A stretch of DNA of 64,000 bases from CAVOHU01 sp963817885 (GTDB taxonomy: Bacteria > Acidobacteriota > Vicinamibacteria > Vicinamibacterales > JAKQTR01). The notes under the pieces are model-generated. The model was not told the DNA's origin and did not search any database. It saw nothing but the letters and a program-made list of their open reading frames with translations. The stretch covers positions 1-64,000 of the forward strand of contig CAWFQE010000007.1 in NCBI GenBank assembly GCA_963817885.1, read 5' to 3'. Below are positions 43,062 to 53,346 of this stretch, piece by piece. The translations under genes were made by a program, and so were the position numbers. Position 1 is the stretch's first letter. Each line of letters opens with the position of its first letter.

Positions 43062-44324
43062 ATGCGACGAGCGTTGATTGGGGTGGGTGTGGCCGCAGCT
43101 TTCGGAATCGGACTGTCGGCCGAAATCGGCACCGATGTGGGAACTCGCCTTTTGCAGGACTCGGCGGTCAAAGCGGCAATCGAATCGGCCATGCGAAACG
43201 AGCCCCAGACGGTCGGGGACCAGCTGGCCATCTGTGAAGTCCCCGCCCCTCCCTTCAAGGAAGGGCCGCGGGGGGAGGCGTTCAAGCAACGGATGCAGGC
43301 GGTCGGGCTCAAGAACGTGCGCGTCGACGCGGCCGGCAACGTGCTCGGCGATCGCCCGGGCCGCTCGCCACGCCCTCACCTGGTGATAGCGGCCCATCTG
43401 GACACGGTGTTCCCGGAAGGGACGCCGGTCACGCCCAGGCGGGACGGGACGGTGCTTTCCGGCCCCGGCATCGGGGACGACTGTCGCGGTCTGGCCGTGC
43501 TGCTGGCGGTCGTTCGCGCGCTCGATGGAGCCCGGGTGCAGACCACCGGATCGATCACCTTCGTCGCCAACGTGGGGGAGGAAGGCCTGGGTGATCTGCG
43601 CGGCACCCGGGAGCTGTTCGACAAGACGCTCAAGGGCACCATCGATCGCTTCGTGTCGCTGGACGGCGGGGGGACGGGGATCACCAACGAGGCGGTCGGC
43701 AGCTTTCGCTACAAGGTGATCTTCAAGGGGCCCGGCGGCCACAGTTTCGGCGCGTTCGGCAACGCCAATCCCGTCCATGCCCTGGGGCGGCTCATCTCGG
43801 ACATCGCCGACTTCCAGGTTCCCGCCTCGCCCAAGACGACGTTCAATGTCGGCCGGGTCGGCGGCGGGACCTCGATCAATTCGATTGCGATGGAAGCGTG
43901 GATGGAAGTGGACATGCGATCGGGGGACCAGGCATCCCTGGTGGCGATCGATGCGCGGTTCCACAAGGCCGTCGAGCGCGCTCTCGCCGCCGAGAACGAC
44001 CGGTGGGGCAATCGGGGCCGGCTGACAGTCGATACCGAGCTGCTCGGCCGCCGCCCGGGAGGCCATACCGCCTCTGAGTCGGCGATTGTCCAGGCCGCGC
44101 TGTCGGTCAGCCGGGCGGTCGGCATCGATCCGCGGCTGGGTGAAGGCTCCACCGACTCGAACGTGCCGATGAGCCTGGGGATTCCAGCCGTCACCATCGG
44201 CGGGGGAGGACGGGGCGCCAACGGGCATTCCCTGTCGGAAACCTTCGACGCGACCGACTCGTACAAGGGGACCCAGCGGGCCGTGATGCTGGCGGTCGCG
44301 CTGACAGAGGATCCGATCAAGTAG
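43062..44324 (+). CDS. M20-family metallopeptidase
   Basis: A 420-residue zinc peptidase of the M20/M28-like dimetal class, from ATG 43062 with GGGGAG upstream. The N-terminus is a possible signal or membrane segment (1-20). Metal-binding motifs are present: AAHLDTVFPEG (His and Asp), GIGDDCRG (bridging Asp), NVGEEGLG (catalytic and metal Glu), and GHSLSE near the end. The lid domain (FKGPGGHSFGAFGNANPVHAL) is intact. M20 enzymes of this subgroup cleave di- or tripeptides or act as aminoacylases; the substrate cannot be told. The gene is followed 75 bases later by a glutaredoxin-like gene. Confidence 0.88.
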   Translation: MRRALIGVGVAAAFGIGLSAEIGTDVGTRLLQDSAVKAAIESAMRNEPQTVGDQLAICEVPAPPFKEGPRGEAFKQRMQAVGLKNVRVDAAGNVLGDRPGRSPRPHLVIAAHLDTVFPEGTPVTPRRDGTVLSGPGIGDDCRGLAVLLAVVRALDGARVQTTGSITFVANVGEEGLGDLRGTRELFDKTLKGTIDRFVSLDGGGTGITNEAVGSFRYKVIFKGPGGHSFGAFGNANPVHALGRLISDIADFQVPASPKTTFNVGRVGGGTSINSIAMEAWMEVDMRSGDQASLVAIDARFHKAVERALAAENDRWGNRGRLTVDTELLGRRPGGHTASESAIVQAALSVSRAVGIDPRLGEGSTDSNVPMSLGIPAVTIGGGGRGANGHSLSETFDATDSYKGTQRAVMLAVALTEDPIK

Positions 44325-44399
44325 CGGGACCGGCGACGGTTACTCGAGGCGCCGTTGCTTCGAGTCGGGCGAGCCAACCGGGTCGGAGTGGGGGTCGCG

Positions 44400-44633
44400 A
44401 TGGCCGTTGTGCTCTATTCGATGTCCGGCTGTCCGCATTGCCTGGCGGCGCGCGAGTTCCTGATCTCAGCCGGAGTCCCGTTCAGGCTGCGGGATCCGTC
44501 GCGCAACCGAATCGCGCTGACCCGCATGGTGGCGCTGACGGGCCGGGCCTCGGTCCCGACGCTTGCCGTGGGCCGCGATGTGTGTGTCGGCTTCGATCGA
44601 GCGCGCTGGTCGGACATGCTCAGCCGCGCGTGA
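44400..44633 (+). CDS. Glutaredoxin-like protein with CPHC motif
   Basis: A 77-residue small thioredoxin-fold protein (VVLYSMSGCPHCLAAREFL) with a CPHC active site, the cis-Pro region ASVPTL and a terminal helix. It may donate electrons or glutathionylate proteins. The start at ATG 44400 is preferred over an upstream extension to 44355 because glutaredoxins begin at the first strand. It has no operon partner that is certain, though the M20 gene ends 75 bases upstream. Confidence 0.78.
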   Translation: MAVVLYSMSGCPHCLAAREFLISAGVPFRLRDPSRNRIALTRMVALTGRASVPTLAVGRDVCVGFDRARWSDMLSRA

Positions 44634-44836
44634 GCACGCCAACGTCGAGGCGCGCCGGGCGGGCGCTGCAGATCACTGCACAGGGTTTCCGCAGGTGGCA
44701 CACGAGCGCACGGAATCGTCCGCGCCCGTACACATTTGCACGGCCCCGGCACCGATACGTCGAGAGAGAAGTCGCGATGCTCGAAGGAAATGTGATCCTG
44801 GCCAGACGGAATCACCCTTGCTACACGAGAGCGTTC

Positions 44837-44845
44837 TGGTATTAT
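44837..44845 (+). promoter_or_regulatory. Extended -10 of the D,D-carboxypeptidase gene
   Basis: TGGTATTAT lies about 25 bases before the first possible start (TTG 44869), so the leader is short and no ribosome site is evident. Confidence 0.45.
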
Positions 44846-44868
44846 CCGAATAACATTCGGTTTCCTGA

Positions 44869-45948
44869 TTGTCGGTGACGGCAGTGCACACACGTACCTC
44901 GATGCGGCTTCTTCGGACTCTCGGGCTGGCGGCCATCGGGCTGTCGTTGGCGTGGCCTGCTGCGGCCCTGCAGGCTGAGGCAACACCTAAAGAGACCGCC
45001 TCTGCCAAACGGCCTGCTGCCGCAGCGAAGAAGACCACGAGGTACTCGGCGTCGGCCGCACGGGCACGCCGTGTGGCCCTGGCGCGGGCGCGCGAGCTGG
45101 CGTCGCTGTCCATCCCGCTCTACAAGATCGATGCGCAAGGCGACCTCGTCCCGGATGTCCGGGCCGAGGCGGCCGTGATCTACAACCCCGCGACCAACCA
45201 GGTGCTCTGGGAAGAGCACTCCAACGACCAGCGCTCGATCGCCAGCATCACGAAAGTGATGACCGCGCTCTGCTTCCTCGAGACGGAGCCCGACCTCGAA
45301 CAGGTGGTGACCGTCGAGCGGTCGGACGTGTACGCCGCGAACACGACCTACCTGCGGGCCAACGAGAAGGCGTCGGTCGATGCGTTGCTGCACCTGCTGC
45401 TGATCGCCTCGGACAACGCGGCGGCCCGTACGCTGGCGCGCGTGTCGACCTACGGCTCGGCAGGCTTCGTCGATCGGATGAACCAGAAGGCCGCCGCCCT
45501 CGGCCTGACGAGCACGGCCTACAAGGATCCGTCGGGACTCGATCCCGAGAACGTGTCGTCGGCCTACGACATGGCCCGGCTGATCACCTACGCGGCCGGT
45601 GAAGAGCACATCTCCAGCCTGATGCAGACCGAGCATTGCACGGTCCGGACCGAGCGGCGCCTGATCCAGATTCACAACACGAACCAGCTGCTCCGGACCT
45701 CCAGCGTGGATGTGGTGGGCGGGAAGACCGGCTTCATCGCCCGGGCCGGCTACTGCCTCGCGGCCCTGCTGCGCGTGCCGGCGCTCGATCAGACCGTGGC
45801 GGTGGTGGTGCTCGGGGCCCGATCCAACGCCGCGCGATTCATGGAAACCCGTCACCTGCTGGACTGGATTTCGACGAGGATCCCGCTGGTGTCAGCCAAG
45901 GATCCGCACGAGCCGCAGCCGCCCGTCCCGCACGATCCCCGGCCGTAG
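44869..45948 (+). CDS. D-alanyl-D-alanine carboxypeptidase (S11 family)
   Basis: A 359-residue penicillin-binding protein of the DacA/DacF type that trims the terminal D-Ala from peptidoglycan stem peptides in the periplasm. Active-site motifs are in order: SITK (the SxxK nucleophile, in QRSIASITKVM), SDN (the SxN motif, about residue 184) and KTG (GGKTGF). A signal peptide (RLLRTLGLAAIGLSLAWPAAAL) follows a few extra N-terminal residues. Starts are possible at TTG 44869, GTG 44875 or ATG 44902; the last gives the most typical leader. The C-terminal DacA beta domain is absent, and the end is proline-rich. Confidence 0.9.
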   Translation: MSVTAVHTRTSMRLLRTLGLAAIGLSLAWPAAALQAEATPKETASAKRPAAAAKKTTRYSASAARARRVALARARELASLSIPLYKIDAQGDLVPDVRAEAAVIYNPATNQVLWEEHSNDQRSIASITKVMTALCFLETEPDLEQVVTVERSDVYAANTTYLRANEKASVDALLHLLLIASDNAAARTLARVSTYGSAGFVDRMNQKAAALGLTSTAYKDPSGLDPENVSSAYDMARLITYAAGEEHISSLMQTEHCTVRTERRLIQIHNTNQLLRTSSVDVVGGKTGFIARAGYCLAALLRVPALDQTVAVVVLGARSNAARFMETRHLLDWISTRIPLVSAKDPHEPQPPVPHDPRP

Positions 45949-46069
45949 AGAACCCCGATAACCCCATCGCCCGACGGACCGTCGAGGGCAGGCCCACCTG
46001 CCGCCCGCGGCTAGACGTGCGCCTGGAGGCGTCCCCGACCGCCACGGGCTCGCGGTCCCCGAACCAGAG

Positions 46070-47020
46070 TCAGATGTGATAGCCCTTCTGCTGGGCAGCG
46101 GCGTCGAGCGGCAGCGTGGCGATGGTGTCCACCGAGAGCATGACGGGCCGATCCGCGGTCCGCGCATCATAGGCTTTCACGTATCTCAGGCAGGTGTCGC
46201 ACGCGTAGAGCAGGTAGCGGCCGTCGCGGCTGGCGAACGACTTGATCAGGCGGCGCTCGTGATTGCCGCAGAACGGGCAGGTCAGCGGGGCGAACGGCCA
46301 GACGCCGGTGCAGCGCCCGCAGATCATGCGTCGCTCTGCTGAAGGCGTAATCACGGCCATGTCGGGCTCGCCGCCGCAGAACGGACAGTAAGCCCGCTTC
46401 CACGCGTCCAGGTCGACCCGATGCTGCATCAGCTCGACCGGCCTCGACAGGAAGGGCCTGGCGGCCAGCGCCAGCACCTGGCGGAACACCTCGTCCCGGC
46501 CGGTTGCCTCGGGAGGCTGGTCGTCGGCGGCCGCGCGGGCAGGCATGCCGGCCACTCCGGCGAGCGCAGGCGCGACGGTCTCGGCGTACCAGGCCGCCAC
46601 CTGATCCGGCGTTGGCATCCCGGCCCGCACCCGGGCCTGGATTGAGGCGTGGTCCGCGTCCTCGATCGCGCCGTGGCGCCGGAGGATGTCGGTGATCAGC
46701 CTGAAGACGAGCCGCAACTCCGTCCAGTCGAACGGAATCTCCGAGAAGCGCAGGATGGGCTGGCCGCTGCTGAACTGGCGCGCAACCCAGTCGACGTCAA
46801 TCTCGAGCCACGGGGTGGAGATGCGGCCGTGCGCCCGCTTGTGAACGGCCGCCATGTCGATTTCCAGATCCACCGCCGGGGCGAGATCGGGCTGTTCGAC
46901 CTTGAGACGCCGGAGTGCGGCGACCTCAGGGGAATCGGCTCTGGCCGGGCGCGGATGTTGATGCGGGCTGTGTTCTGCGTTCACCAGAGCGATCTGTACA
47001 CGCAACCTGTCCCGCGCCAT
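46070..47020 (-). CDS. fdhE: FdhE-like zinc-binding protein
   Basis: About 316 residues from the ATG at 47020; a longer frame reaches a GTG at 47119. The C-terminal half has four CxxC pairs in the FdhE pattern (CPFCGGEP, CGRC, CPFCGN, CDTC), preceded by a helical N-terminal domain. FdhE proteins bind iron or zinc and assist formate dehydrogenase maturation. No formate dehydrogenase genes are in the window, so the partner must lie elsewhere or the protein serves another redox enzyme. It is convergent with the D,D-carboxypeptidase gene and divergent from the next plus-strand gene. Confidence 0.82.
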   Translation of the reverse strand: MARDRLRVQIALVNAEHSPHQHPRPARADSPEVAALRRLKVEQPDLAPAVDLEIDMAAVHKRAHGRISTPWLEIDVDWVARQFSSGQPILRFSEIPFDWTELRLVFRLITDILRRHGAIEDADHASIQARVRAGMPTPDQVAAWYAETVAPALAGVAGMPARAAADDQPPEATGRDEVFRQVLALAARPFLSRPVELMQHRVDLDAWKRAYCPFCGGEPDMAVITPSAERRMICGRCTGVWPFAPLTCPFCGNHERRLIKSFASRDGRYLLYACDTCLRYVKAYDARTADRPVMLSVDTIATLPLDAAAQQKGYHI

Positions 47021-47181
47021 CCCAGGGCACGCCTGACGCGCGCCGCTGCCTCGATCGGCCTTCGCCTGGCGTTTGAAATTCCGGAAAAAGGAGCTTATGC
47101 TCTTCCCGGCTCTGTCCACAATTCCCTGACGCGTTCTTCACTCATCGGGCGACGGCGATCACCTCAGAGGAGGAGCACACC

Positions 47182-47538
47182 GTGAAGACATGGCTGGCGC
47201 GATGCAGGTTCACGCCGGTGATGGCGATGGCCGTGGCTGCTGCCCTCGTTCCGCTGCCGGCGCTGGCCGGCGAGAACAGTCCCACCGCAAGACCGGCGAC
47301 GAGCCTGACGGCGGCGATCGCCGCCGCCGCTGCCCATGAAGGCGTCGCGGCCCGGCGAACCGCGACAATGCCGGCCAAAGCCCAGCAGGGCGGATCGAAG
47401 AACCCCGACTTGTCGAGCTGGGGCTTCTTCAAGACCCCGCTCGGCATTGGCGTGGCGGTGCTGCTGGTGGCAGGGACTGGCTACGCGGTGTACTCGATGA
47501 CGACCAGGGGCGGCCGCATTCTGGCGCCGGGTCGTTAG
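47182..47538 (+). CDS. Small exported or membrane protein
   Basis: A 118-residue protein from GTG 47182, with GAGGAGGAG upstream. It has an N-terminal signal peptide (about 1-29, ending ALAG), an Ala-rich linker, and one probable membrane segment (about 86-106, LGIGVAVLLVAGTGYAVYSM). No family is recognised. It lies 16 bases upstream of the third TonB receptor and probably shares its transcript. Confidence 0.65.
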   Translation: MKTWLARCRFTPVMAMAVAAALVPLPALAGENSPTARPATSLTAAIAAAAAHEGVAARRTATMPAKAQQGGSKNPDLSSWGFFKTPLGIGVAVLLVAGTGYAVYSMTTRGGRILAPGR

Positions 47539-47554
47539 GCGACGGAGACATGGA

Positions 47555-50306
47555 ATGAAGCCGCAGGTACTCCGGCTCGTCCTCGTAATCGTCGCGCTCG
47601 TCTTGCCCCGCGACGGTGGCGGCGCAGTCGCTGACGGGCACGATCATGGGCCGGGTCACCGACGAACAGGGAGGGGCGCTCGCCGGCGCGACGGTGACGC
47701 TGACCGGCAGGACCGGATCCCAGGCGCAGGTGAGCGACTCGAAGGGGGAATACCGGTTCGTTGCACTGGATCCAGGGGTGTACGACATCAAGGCGCAATT
47801 GCAGGGATTCAAGCCCAAGGGAGAATCCGCCATCGACCTCGGCGCCAACAAGACCGTCGAAGTGCGACTGTCTCTGGCCGTCGGCGGCGTCAACGAGACG
47901 GTTGAGGTCACGGCGAGCGCCGTCGCGGTCGACACCTCGACGACGGCGACCGATACCAGGCTGTCGTCGGCCCTGCTGTTCAGCATGCCGATGTCGCGGG
48001 CCAATGCGGCGGTCAACACGCTGAACTACGCGCCAGGCGTCAACAGCGGTTCGGCCTTCGGCGGCAACTCCAACTACGCCAACGCGCTGCTGCTCGACGG
48101 CGTCGACACGCGCGACCCCGAGGGCGGCAGCGCGTGGACGTTCTTCAACTACAACATCATCGAAGAAGTGCAGGTGGGTGGCCTCGGTCAGCCGGCCGAG
48201 TACGGCGGCTTCACGGGCGCGGTGGTCAACACGATCACCAAGTCCGGCGGCAACCGGTTCTCGAGCCTGTTCGAGATGCGCGCCACTTCCGGCCGTTTCG
48301 CGTCGGGGAATGTCAGCACATCTGTCGTCGCCCTGAACCCGTCCCTCTCTGCGGCGGTGAAGGTCAACAGGATGACCGACTATACCGTGCAGCTCGGCGG
48401 CCCGTTCGTGAGGGACCGGTTGTTCTTCTTCGGGAGCGTCCAGCGTTACTCGGTCGATGACGACCCGGTCGGCCCGCGGACCAGGCACACGGAGCTCAGC
48501 CCGCGCATCAACCTGAAACTGACGTGGCAGCTGACGCCGAATGACGTGATCACCGGGTCGGCGCAGTACGACAACTACAACCAGACGGGCCGGGGCTCGA
48601 CCACCTCGACCGATGCCCAGACGGTCAACCAGGACTCGCCGGAGTGGATCTGGAACGCGCAGTATCGCCGGGTATTCGGCGCGTCCACCTACCTCGAGGC
48701 GAAGCTCACAGGCTACTGGGGCTACTACGACCTGACGCCCATCGACTTGAGCCCGAGGCACGAGGACCTCGACACCGGCGCAGTGTCCGGCGGCGCCGGG
48801 GCGATGGACAAGTACTCCCGCACGCGTAACCAGCTCAACGTGGCGCTGACGCGCTATGCCAGCCTGGCCGGCCAGCACACATTCAAGCTCGGCGCGGAGA
48901 TCGAACGCAGCTGGATCCGGGACCAGACGATTCCCACGCCCACCGCGCCGGTGACCTTCTACGACTACAGCCTGGGCGGCGGTATTCCCTACGCGGTCAG
49001 CTACAGCTACGACCTGCAGGGCCGGAACAACCGCGAGTCGTACTACGCGCAGGACCAGTGGAGAGTGGGCGACCGGTTCACGATCAATGCGGGGCTGCGG
49101 CTGGACAACATCCGCGGCTACTCCACGGCGCTGAAGAAGAACCTGTACAGCACGAAGTCACTCGGGCCGCGTCTCGGGCTGGCCTGGGACGTAACCGGCA
49201 ACGGGGTCTCGGTGGCGAGGGCCTACTATGGCGTGCTCTACGAGGGCGCCAATTTCTCGACCTGGAGCTCCGCCGCCCCGGGCGCGTCGGACATGGTCTA
49301 CTACACCGTCCCGAGCTACGGGGTAGTGGGCACCGAATACGATCGCATTCCGGCCGAGCAGGAGTACTCGATCGGGCCGGGGCTGAAGCATCCGCGAACC
49401 AACGAGTTCAACATCGCGTTCGAACAGCAGCTCCTGCGCGAGTACAAGATCACGGCGACCTACATCCATCGGACCAACCAGAACTTCCTGGGCCCGGTGA
49501 TGCTGGACGCGACCTGGACGCCAACCCTCTACTCGATTCCCGTCGCGCTCTCCGGTCAGGCGGCGATTCCTCAGGCCGGTCAGCCGCTGACGGTGTACCG
49601 CTGGGCGAACCGATCGACGATCGAACAGAAGTACACCGTGGTGAACGTTGACCAGTTCAAGTACTACGATTCCAGCGGCAAGGTGATTGGCGACGTCAAC
49701 GGCCGTCGTACCTACAACGGCGTCATGGTCGTGCTGTCGCGGGCGCTCAAGAACCGCTGGCAGGGCCAGCTTTCCTACGTCTGGTCCAGGACGAAAGGCA
49801 CGGTCGACAACACCGGCAGCGAGGGCGGGTGGAGCACCCTGTATGCCACCCCCGACGGCGGCCTCATCAACAAGGACGGGGTGGCGTCCTACGACCGCAC
49901 GCACGAGGTGAAGGCGTATGTCGGAGTCCAGATTCCGGCGGTCGAGGTGATGCTCGGCGTCTACGGCCGATACATGAGCGGCCAGCCGTACACTCCATAC
50001 GCCACCATCAGCCCGTCGATCATCGACTACTCGAGCTCGGCTGACGTGAATATCGCTCCGCGCGGGTCCTACAGGGTCGAACCGATCACGCTGGTGGACC
50101 TCCGGGCCGAGAAGGTGTTCCAGTATGGCGTCCACCGCTTCGGCCTCTACGTCGATGCCGCCAACGTCTTGAATGCCGGCACCGTCACCGACAGGCAGGC
50201 GCGCTGGCCGTCGCTCTCGATCTCGGAGAGCCCGGTCCTGTTCGGCAATCCGACCGGGGTCACCGGCGGCCGCCAGGTCACCTTCGGAGGCCGATGGTCG
50301 TTCTGA
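47555..50306 (+). CDS. Oar-like TonB-dependent receptor 3 (frame broken in the signal peptide)
   Basis: An outer-membrane receptor of about 910 residues. The receptor frame is open from GTG 47616 (MAAQSLTGTIMGRVTDEQGG, carboxypeptidase-regulatory domain) to 50306, ending VTFGGRWSF. The natural signal peptide (MKPQVLRLVLVIVALVL) begins at ATG 47555, with GGAG upstream, but runs in another frame. The join falls at the C-run 47606-47609, where removing one C restores a normal leader ending in PATVAAQ. Either the gene is off as sequenced, the run is slippery, or the base is an error. The plug includes LLLDGVDTRDPEGG. It shares a transcript with the small upstream gene. Confidence 0.85.
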
Positions 50307-50363
50307 CGCTCGGACAGGCGCGGCATCGATCCATCCCGGCTGTTTCCCAGGCAGGTTGGCCCT

Positions 50364-51836
50364 GTGCGTGAGCTTCATCTCGTCCTGGTCATCTCGGAGG
50401 CGCTGCCGTTCTCGAAGTCCGGCGGGCTTGGAGACGTTGGCGGTGGGCTGCCGTTGGCGCTCGGGCGGCTCGGGCACCGCGTGACACTGGTGCTCCCGCA
50501 GCACCGGGGAAGCCTGGCGCCTCGCGCCTCCATCCGGCTGCCTATCGGAACCGTCCCCGGGCACCCCGAGGTCCGCGTCGGCGAAGTGCGGATGTCCGAT
50601 CGTGTTCGCGCGTGGCTCGTCGACTACCCCCCGTACTTCGATCGGGATGGCATCTATGGTGTCGACTCGGTCGACTACCCCGATAACGATCGTCGATTCG
50701 CGCTGCTCGCGCGGGCGGCGCTCGAGGCGGTGGCCGCATCCGGCGAACGCCCGGACCTGGTGCACGCCCACGACTGGCAAGCCGGCCTGGTGCCGGCCTA
50801 CCTGTCGCGACTCTACGGGGCGAGCCCGGTTCTGGGCGGGCTGCCGTCGGTCTTCACGATCCACAATATGGCGTACCAGGGGCTCTTTCCTGGCGAGTCG
50901 CTCGCCTCGATCGGGCTGGGCCCGGACTGTTTCACGGGAGACGGCCTCGAGTACTGGGGGAAGGTGAGCTTCCTCAAGGCGGGGATCAACTTCTCCACGA
51001 TGGTCACCACGGTCAGCCGCAAGTACGCCCAGGAAATCCAGACCCCGGAGCAGGGATTCGGCTTCGAAGGCGTTCTGAAGCGCCGCGCCGACGTGCTGGT
51101 CGGCATCAGGAATGGCATCGACTCCGAGGTCTGGAACCCGCGAACGGATTCCTACCTGCCCGCGCCCTACGATGCCGATGACCTGACGGGGAAGGCGGAG
51201 GCCAAGAAGACCCTGCTGGCTCGGTTCGGCATGACGCACCGTGAGCAGATCGAGCGTCCGCTTATCGGAATGGTCGCGCGGATGGTGGTTCAGAAAGGTC
51301 TCGACGTCATCGCCGAGGCTTCCCCCGATCTGATGCGGCTCGGGGCGGGATTCGTCGTCCTTGGCACGGGAGAGCCTCGCTACCAGGACATGTGGCGCGA
51401 CCTGTCCCGGCGCTACCCGAACCGCGTCGCCGCGACGATCGGGTTCGACGAGGAGCTGGCACACCTCATCGAGGGCGGGTCCGACATCTTCATGATGCCT
51501 TCCCGATTCGAGCCCTGCGGCCTCAACCAGATGTACAGCCTGCGCTATGGGACCGTCCCGGTGGTGCGTGCGACCGGAGGTCTCGACGACACCGTGAGGC
51601 AGGTCGACCGGGACACCGGCGAAGGCACCGGGTTCAAGTACCACGACCAGACCGCCACGGCGCTGCTCTCCGCGCTCAGGCAGGCCGTCAGCTGGTACGC
51701 CCGAAAGGCGGCGTGGCGGCGCATCCAGGTTGCCGGAATGCGCGAGGACAACTCCTGGGAGGCCGCCGCCCGCGAATATTCGGCCATTTACGAGCGCGCG
51801 ATCGGGCTGGCCGCCTCGGCCCCGCGTGCGGGTTGA
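50364..51836 (+). CDS. glgA: Glycogen synthase (ADP-glucose type)
   Basis: A 490-residue GT5 glycosyltransferase that adds glucose from ADP-glucose to alpha-1,4-glucan. The N-terminal loop FSKSGGLGDVGGGLP is the family's KTGGLADV motif variant. The acceptor region VHAHDWQAGLVPAYL and the C-terminal nucleotide-sugar site SRFEPCGLNQMYSLRYGTVPVVRATGGLDDTV are intact. It starts at GTG 50364, has normal length and follows the third receptor after 57 bases. No other glycogen genes are nearby. Confidence 0.93.
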   Translation: MRELHLVLVISEALPFSKSGGLGDVGGGLPLALGRLGHRVTLVLPQHRGSLAPRASIRLPIGTVPGHPEVRVGEVRMSDRVRAWLVDYPPYFDRDGIYGVDSVDYPDNDRRFALLARAALEAVAASGERPDLVHAHDWQAGLVPAYLSRLYGASPVLGGLPSVFTIHNMAYQGLFPGESLASIGLGPDCFTGDGLEYWGKVSFLKAGINFSTMVTTVSRKYAQEIQTPEQGFGFEGVLKRRADVLVGIRNGIDSEVWNPRTDSYLPAPYDADDLTGKAEAKKTLLARFGMTHREQIERPLIGMVARMVVQKGLDVIAEASPDLMRLGAGFVVLGTGEPRYQDMWRDLSRRYPNRVAATIGFDEELAHLIEGGSDIFMMPSRFEPCGLNQMYSLRYGTVPVVRATGGLDDTVRQVDRDTGEGTGFKYHDQTATALLSALRQAVSWYARKAAWRRIQVAGMREDNSWEAAAREYSAIYERAIGLAASAPRAG

Positions 51837-51932
51837 AACCAAAACGCCGGAACTGGAATCATAATGACAGGAGGCGCCACTACCCCTTGGGGCAGGAGGC
51901 GCCGGTAGCCACAATCAGAACGAGGCCCAGTC

Positions 51933-52265
51933 ATGGCATCAGAAAAAGTACAGACTCTCAGCGATACCAACTTCGATTCGACCATCAAGGATGCGGCAGT
52001 CCCGGTCCTTGTCGACTTCTGGGCCGAGTGGTGCGCCCCGTGCCGGCGCATTGCGCCGAGCGTCGACGCGCTCGCGACGGAACTGGACGGCAAGCTGCTG
52101 GTCGGCAAGCTGAACGTGGATGACAACCCGACGGTGACAGGCCGCTTCGGCGTGCGGGGCATTCCGACGCTGTTGCTGTTCAAAGGCGGAAAAGTTGTCG
52201 ACCAGGTGGTCGGGCTCGTCGGCAAGGATGACCTCAAGAGCATGATCACCCCGCACCTGGGGTAA
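51933..52265 (+). CDS. trxA: Thioredoxin
   Basis: A 110-residue thioredoxin with the active site WCAPC (FWAEWCAPCRRI), the cis-Pro segment GIPTLLLF and a normal fold length. It reduces disulfides in the cytoplasm and is recycled by the reductase encoded 148 bases downstream. The upstream gap holds an imperfect repeat of AGGAGGCGCC (about 51870 and 51895) that may form a hairpin. Confidence 0.95.
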   Translation: MASEKVQTLSDTNFDSTIKDAAVPVLVDFWAEWCAPCRRIAPSVDALATELDGKLLVGKLNVDDNPTVTGRFGVRGIPTLLLFKGGKVVDQVVGLVGKDDLKSMITPHLG

Positions 52266-52413
52266 ACTCCGATCGCTCGAATCGATGGACGGAGCGGCCA
52301 CAACCGCCCGTCCGGTTGTTCTCTGTGCTCGAGGCTCGCGGCGGTTGCACACGCTCGTGTGCGGCGCCCGGCCTCGAGAGTTGTCGACCAGCCCCTTCCC
52401 AGAGGTCTCTCCA

Positions 52414-53346
52414 GTGGAACCCAATCGTGACGTCATCATCATCGGGTCGGGGCCTGCCGGCCTGACGGCGGGCATCTACACGGCTCGTGCGAACCTGCGG
52501 CCGCTCATCATCGAAGGTCTGCAGGCCGGTGGCCAGCTGATGATGACCACCGAGGTCGAGAACTTCCCGGGCTACCGGGATGGCGTCATGGGGCCGGAAT
52601 TGATCGCCGAGGTTCGCGCGCAGGCGGAACGCTTTGGCGCGGAGTTCCTCGAAGGAGACGTAACCAGCGTGGACCTGTCGGGCCCGCCCTTCGAGGTCCG
52701 CACCTCGGCTGGAACGCTGACGACGCGCACGGTGATCGTCTCGACCGGCGCCTCCGCGCGCCTCCTCGGGCTTCCCTCGGAACGGGCCCTGATGGGGCAT
52801 GGCGTCTCGACCTGCGCCACCTGCGACGGGTTCTTCTTCCGCGGACGGCCCATCGCCGTCGTCGGCGGCGGCGACTCGGCACTGGAAGAGGCGATCTTCC
52901 TGACCAAGTTCGCGTCGAAAGTCACGCTGGTGCACCGTCGCGACTCGCTGCGGGCGTCGAAGATCATGCAGGAACGGGCGGCCAGCAATCCGAAGATCGA
53001 GTTTGCGTGGAACTCCACCGTGGAAGAGATCACGGCGAACCAGAGCGGGGAAGTCGCCGCGATGGTCCTGCAAAACGTCGTGACCGACGCGAAGACGACG
53101 GTGCCGGTCGACGGCGTGTTCGTGGCCATCGGCCACACGCCCAACACGTCGCTCTTCAAGGGCAAGCTGGAGATGGACGGCAACGGCTACCTGCTGACGC
53201 ACGACGGCTCGAAAACCAGTGTTCCCGGCGTGTTCGCGTGCGGGGATGTCCAGGATCACGTCTACCGGCAGGCCATCACCGCCGCCGGCTCAGGCTGCAT
53301 GGCCGCCATCGATGCGGAGCGGTATCTCGCCGGAATCGGGCACTAA
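52414..53346 (+). CDS. trxB: Thioredoxin reductase
   Basis: A 310-residue FAD/NADPH flavoenzyme. The start is GTG 52414, with AGAGG 9 bases upstream, which removes an unlikely leader from the longer frame (52285). Motifs are GSGPAGLTAGIY (FAD), the redox pair CATC (about residue 134), GGGDSALEEA (NADPH) and GVFACGDVQD (C-terminal FAD). It supplies electrons to thioredoxin, whose gene lies directly upstream, so the two make a functional pair. It converges on mnmA, whose stop overlaps its own. Confidence 0.94.
   Translation: MEPNRDVIIIGSGPAGLTAGIYTARANLRPLIIEGLQAGGQLMMTTEVENFPGYRDGVMGPELIAEVRAQAERFGAEFLEGDVTSVDLSGPPFEVRTSAGTLTTRTVIVSTGASARLLGLPSERALMGHGVSTCATCDGFFFRGRPIAVVGGGDSALEEAIFLTKFASKVTLVHRRDSLRASKIMQERAASNPKIEFAWNSTVEEITANQSGEVAAMVLQNVVTDAKTTVPVDGVFVAIGHTPNTSLFKGKLEMDGNGYLLTHDGSKTSVPGVFACGDVQDHVYRQAITAAGSGCMAAIDAERYLAGIGH

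Noticed and set aside
49158..51914. A 918-residue open frame antisense to TonB receptor 3 and glgA
   Set aside because: It spans two real genes on the other strand and shows no domain or ribosome site.
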